This document shows, in pieces, positions 6,510 through 9,066 of a DNA stretch of 9,066 bases. The position numbers and the translations under genes were made by a program. The notes under the pieces were generated by a model. The model was given only the letters and a program-made list of their open reading frames with translations, did not search any database and was not told where the DNA came from. Numbering within the stretch: position 1 is the first letter of the stretch; every line of letters begins with the position of its first letter. This DNA comes from Sulfurimonas sp. (GTDB lineage Bacteria; Campylobacterota; Campylobacteria; Campylobacterales; Sulfurimonadaceae): the NCBI GenBank assembly GCA_024762745.1, contig JANTGV010000027.1:1-9066 (forward strand), given 5' to 3'.

Positions 6510-6905
6510 ATGATGACAGACATAATTGCAGACTCTCTTACGAGAATAAGAAACGCTGCACAAAGAAGATTGGATGTAACAACACTTCTTCACTCAAAAA
6601 CAATCGAAGCTACAGTAGGTATTTTGGTGGACAAAGGTTACCTTGAAAGCTATAAAGTAAAAGAAGATGGAAACAAAAAGACAATTAAAGTTGTATTAAA
6701 ATATGACGAAAATGGTCACAGTGTAATCAATGAGATTAAAAAGATTTCTAAACCGGGACGAAGAGTATATCAAGGTGCTAATGAGATTAGAAGTTTTAAA
6801 AATGGTTACGGAACACTAGTAGTATCTACCAACAAAGGCGTAATTGCAAACGATGAAGCATTTAAGCAAAAAGTTGGTGGTGAAGTAATCTGTAGTATTT
6901 GGTAA
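6510..6905 (+). CDS. rpsH: 30S ribosomal protein S8
   Basis: S8 is a primary binder of the 16S rRNA central domain. In E. coli it is also the translational repressor of the spc operon, acting near rplE. The 131 residues match the family. The N-terminus [15 protein letters not shown] and the C-terminal signature [13 protein letters not shown] (99-111) followed by [11 protein letters not shown] are clear. ATGs occur at 6510 and 6513. AAGGAG at 6495-6500 is 9 nt from the first and 12 nt from the second, so 6510 is preferred. The 13-nt gap after rpsN is the largest in the operon. I did not identify an S8-binding-like element in this leader. Confidence 0.98.
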   Translation: MMTDIIADSLTRIRNAAQRRLDVTTLLHSKTIEATVGILVDKGYLESYKVKEDGNKKTIKVVLKYDENGHSVINEIKKISKPGRRVYQGANEIRSFKNGYGTLVVSTNKGVIANDEAFKQKVGGEVICSIW

Positions 6906-6914
6906 GGGAAAGAT

Positions 6915-7448
6915 ATGTCAAGAATAGGAAAAAGACCAGTAACTATTGCCAGTGGTATCGAGGTATCACTCGATGGTACGACTCTTGTTGCTAAAAAAGG
7001 CAAGTTAGAGAAAAAATTAGAGACTTATGGACGAGTTGGTATAAATATCGAAGGTTCAGAAGTTACATTTTCAAGAGTAGGTGAAGACAAAGAGAGTTCA
7101 GCTTTTTGGGGAACTTATAGAGCATTGTTCAATAATATCATTATAGGTCTGGATAAAGGTTTTGAAAAATCTTTAGAGATTAATGGTGTTGGTTACAGAG
7201 CAGCTGTTCAAGGAAAAGTGCTTAACTTACAACTTGGTTTCTCTCATGATATTAATTTCGATATTCCAGAGGGAGTAGAGATTACTGTTACAAAAAATAT
7301 TATTAATATCAAAAGTACAGATAAGCAAACAGTTGGACAAGTTGCTGCAAAGATTAGAAGCTTTAGACCACCAGAGCCTTATAAAGGTAAAGGGGTTAAA
7401 TATACTGATGAGACAATCATTAGAAAAGCTGGAAAATCAGCAAAATAG
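6915..7448 (+). CDS. rplF: 50S ribosomal protein L6
   Basis: L6 binds 23S rRNA helix 97 near the sarcin-ricin loop, at the factor-binding site. The 177 residues match the family (177 in E. coli) and contain the two duplicated L6 folds: residues about 1-82 ([19 protein letters not shown] and [14 protein letters not shown]) and about 83-177 ([19 protein letters not shown]). The C-terminal signature [13 protein letters not shown] is at 151-163. A purine-rich AAGGGAAAG stretch overlaps the rpsH stop just before the ATG. No irregularities are seen. Confidence 0.98.
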   Translation: MSRIGKRPVTIASGIEVSLDGTTLVAKKGKLEKKLETYGRVGINIEGSEVTFSRVGEDKESSAFWGTYRALFNNIIIGLDKGFEKSLEINGVGYRAAVQGKVLNLQLGFSHDINFDIPEGVEITVTKNIINIKSTDKQTVGQVAAKIRSFRPPEPYKGKGVKYTDETIIRKAGKSAK

Positions 7449-7457
7449 GAGTCATAG

Positions 7458-7814
7458 ATGTTAAAAAGTATTCAAAAAAGAAAAAACAAAGTAAGAGCAA
7501 AAAGAAAAGCAAGAGTAAGAGGTAAAATCTCTGGTACAGTTGCAATTCCTAGAGTTTCTATTTTTAGATCAAATAAACATGTCTATGCACAAGCTATTGA
7601 TGATATAGCTGGAGTTACTCTAGCTTCTGCTGATGGTAGAACTATGGGTCTCAAAGCAAACATAGAAGATGCAAAAAAAGTGGCTATTGCATTGGCAGAT
7701 GCACTAAAAGCAAAAAATATTGATACGGTAGTATTCGATAGAAACGGTTATCTCTATCACGGTGTTGTAGCATCTTTTGCAGACGCTTTGCGAGAAGCTG
7801 GAATTAAGTTATAA
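7458..7814 (+). CDS. rplR: 50S ribosomal protein L18
   Basis: L18 binds 5S rRNA together with L5 and attaches it to the large subunit. The 118 residues match the family (117 in E. coli). The N-terminus is strongly basic and probably disordered off the ribosome ([20 protein letters not shown], then RGK). The core contains [19 protein letters not shown] (31-49) and the C-terminal [25 protein letters not shown] (91-115), a well-known L18 signature. AGGAG (7447-7451) overlaps the rplF stop, 6 nt before the ATG. Confidence 0.98.
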   Translation: MLKSIQKRKNKVRAKRKARVRGKISGTVAIPRVSIFRSNKHVYAQAIDDIAGVTLASADGRTMGLKANIEDAKKVAIALADALKAKNIDTVVFDRNGYLYHGVVASFADALREAGIKL

Positions 7815-7825
7815 GGAAAAGTTCT

Positions 7826-8269
7826 ATGCAAAATATAGATAGAGAAAAATTTGAAGAGAAAATTGTAAATATCGGAAGAGTTACCAAAGTTGTAAAGGGT
7901 GGTAGAAGATTTAGATTTACAGCTCTTGTAGTTATTGGTGATAAAGATGGAACAATTGGTTATGGTACAGGAAAAGCAAAAGAGGTTCCTGATGCTATTA
8001 AAAAAGCTGTTGATGATGCGTTCAAATCACTTGTAAAAGTAAATGTCAAAGGAACAACTATTGCTCATGACATCGAACAAAAAACAGGTGCAAGTAGAAT
8101 TATACTAAGACCAGCAAGTGAAGGTACAGGAACAATCGCAGGTGGTGCGATGAGACCAGTATTGGAGTTAGCAGGTATTCAAGATGTTATCGCAAAATCA
8201 TTGGGTTCAAACAATCCAAATAACCTTGTAAGAGCAACAGTTAAAGCTCTATCAAGAATTAAAGCATAA
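7826..8269 (+). CDS. rpsE: 30S ribosomal protein S5
   Basis: S5 lines the mRNA entry channel with S3 and S4 and affects decoding accuracy. The N-terminal double-stranded RNA-binding-like domain spans about residues 8-72, with [21 protein letters not shown] (19-39), whose KGGRR loop is the site of spectinomycin-resistance changes in E. coli, and [17 protein letters not shown]. The C-terminal domain has [19 protein letters not shown] (89-107) and [16 protein letters not shown]. At 147 residues it is shorter than E. coli S5 (166), with reduced termini, as I recall for Campylobacterota. AAGGAAAAG upstream serves as the ribosome binding site. It is followed directly by rplO, without rpmD. Confidence 0.98.
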   Translation: MQNIDREKFEEKIVNIGRVTKVVKGGRRFRFTALVVIGDKDGTIGYGTGKAKEVPDAIKKAVDDAFKSLVKVNVKGTTIAHDIEQKTGASRIILRPASEGTGTIAGGAMRPVLELAGIQDVIAKSLGSNNPNNLVRATVKALSRIKA

Positions 8270-8280
8270 GGGAGTAAGAT

Positions 8281-8679
8281 ATGGGTTTACATAATTTACA
8301 ACCAGCACCGGGTTCAACTCGAAATAGAAAAAGAGTAGGACGAGGTCAAGGTTCTGGAAATGGTAAAACAGCAGGACGAGGTAACAAAGGTCAAAAATCA
8401 AGAACTGGATACTCTGAAAAAAGAGGTTTTGAAGGTGGTCAAATGCCACTCTACAGAAGAGTTCCAAAAATCGGATTTAATTCAAGAGTTATCAAACCAT
8501 ATGCTATTAATGTTGATAAAATCAAAGCAGTAGCTGAACTTGACGAGATTACTTTAGAGAATATCAAAGCAGTTCATAAATTGCAAAAAACTGTAACAAA
8601 AGTAAAACTTATTGGTGCAGGTGCAAAAGAACTTGCATCTAAAATCAAAGATGAAGCTGTTACAACTAGTGGTAAGTAA
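8281..8679 (+). CDS. rplO: 50S ribosomal protein L15
   Basis: L15 is a late-assembling large-subunit protein whose long basic N-terminal extension threads through 23S rRNA. The glycine/arginine-rich extension is obvious: [20 protein letters not shown] (17-36), then [27 protein letters not shown] to about 63. The C-terminal globular half contains [13 protein letters not shown] and [12 protein letters not shown] strands. At 132 residues it is slightly shorter than E. coli L15 (144), mostly at the C-terminus. AAGGGAG (8268-8274) overlaps the rpsE stop. It lies 2 nt before secY, the usual arrangement. Confidence 0.98.
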   Translation: MGLHNLQPAPGSTRNRKRVGRGQGSGNGKTAGRGNKGQKSRTGYSEKRGFEGGQMPLYRRVPKIGFNSRVIKPYAINVDKIKAVAELDEITLENIKAVHKLQKTVTKVKLIGAGAKELASKIKDEAVTTSGK

Positions 8680-8681
8680 CC

Positions 8682-9066
8682 ATGAACAGTGCTTTAACTC
8701 GAAAAATACTGATTACTTTTGGATTTCTATTTGCCTATAGAGTTTTAGCATTTGTCCCAGTTGCAGGTGTGGATACATCTGTAATTGCATCATTTTTTGA
8801 TGCACACTCCAATGGGATGTTGGGAATGGCAAATATGTTCTCAGGAAATGCTATTAGTCGAATGAGTATTATCTCACTTGGTATTATGCCATACATTACA
8901 GCATCCATCGTTATGGAACTTCTAGCTGCAACATTCCCAGCAATTGGTCAAATGAAAAAAGAGCGAGATGGAATGCAAAAATATATGCAGATTATCCGTT
9001 ATTCAACCATATTTATTACTATTGTTCAAGCGTTTGGTGTCTCTATGGGACTTCAAAGTATGACAG
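8682..9066 (+). CDS. secY: Protein translocase subunit SecY (5' part, cut by window end)
   Basis: SecY is the inner-membrane channel of the Sec translocon, working with SecE/SecG, SecA and the ribosome. The window contains the first 128 codons and one extra base of a protein normally about 420-440 residues. Transmembrane segment 1 is about 8-28 (KILITFGFLFAYRVLAFVPV), followed by a periplasmic/plug region with GMANMFSGNAISRMSIISLGIMPYITASIVMELL (about 49-81), the TM2 region and a highly conserved SecY segment. KKERDGMQKYMQIIRY then leads into TM3. The ATG is 2 nt after the rplO stop and only a weak GGTAAG precedes it, so translation is probably coupled to L15. Confidence 0.97.
   Translation, partial: MNSALTRKILITFGFLFAYRVLAFVPVAGVDTSVIASFFDAHSNGMLGMANMFSGNAISRMSIISLGIMPYITASIVMELLAATFPAIGQMKKERDGMQKYMQIIRYSTIFITIVQAFGVSMGLQSMT

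Overview
The window is one long run of translation-apparatus genes, all on the + strand: a merged S10-spc ribosomal protein operon running from rpsJ (S10) into the beginning of secY. DNA is AT-rich, and Arg is mostly AGA with some CGT/CGA. The proteins resemble, from memory, those of Campylobacterota (Campylobacter, Sulfurimonas, Sulfurovum and relatives). Supporting traits are a short four-cysteine S14, a short L24, no rpmD (L30) between rpsE and rplO, and direct fusion of the S10 and spc gene blocks. The genus cannot be fixed from the sequence alone; a Sulfurimonas- or Sulfurovum-like lineage is a guess.

Layout. Positions 2-169 hold the 3' end of an unrecognised reading frame with one hydrophobic segment and a charged tail. 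Positions 170-353 form the only real intergenic region. It contains a perfect 10-bp inverted repeat (193-217), a likely promoter with a TACAAT -10 box (276-281) behind phased A/T tracts, a two-part hairpin (298-330), and a possible 12-codon leader ORF (310-348) that stops 5 nt before rpsJ. From 354 on the coding sequence is almost continuous: rpsJ, rplC, rplD, rplW, rplB, rpsS, rplV, rpsC, rplP, rpmC, rpsQ (S10 block), then rplN, rplX, rplE, rpsN (zinc type), rpsH, rplF, rplR, rpsE, rplO and secY (spc block, cut by the window end). Gaps are 0-13 nt, four junctions are TAATG stop/start overlaps, and rplP/rpmC overlap by 14 nt.

Together these genes supply ten large-subunit core or peripheral proteins that shape the peptidyl transferase region, exit tunnel and 5S particle, and small-subunit proteins of the head, mRNA channel and decoding region. 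secY supplies the translocon that docks at the tunnel exit. The tight spacing implies one polycistronic mRNA with translational coupling, driven by the promoter upstream of rpsJ; no second promoter is evident at the S10/spc boundary. I see no mobile element, CRISPR array, RNA gene or unknown multi-gene system. The least explained part is the rpsJ leader.
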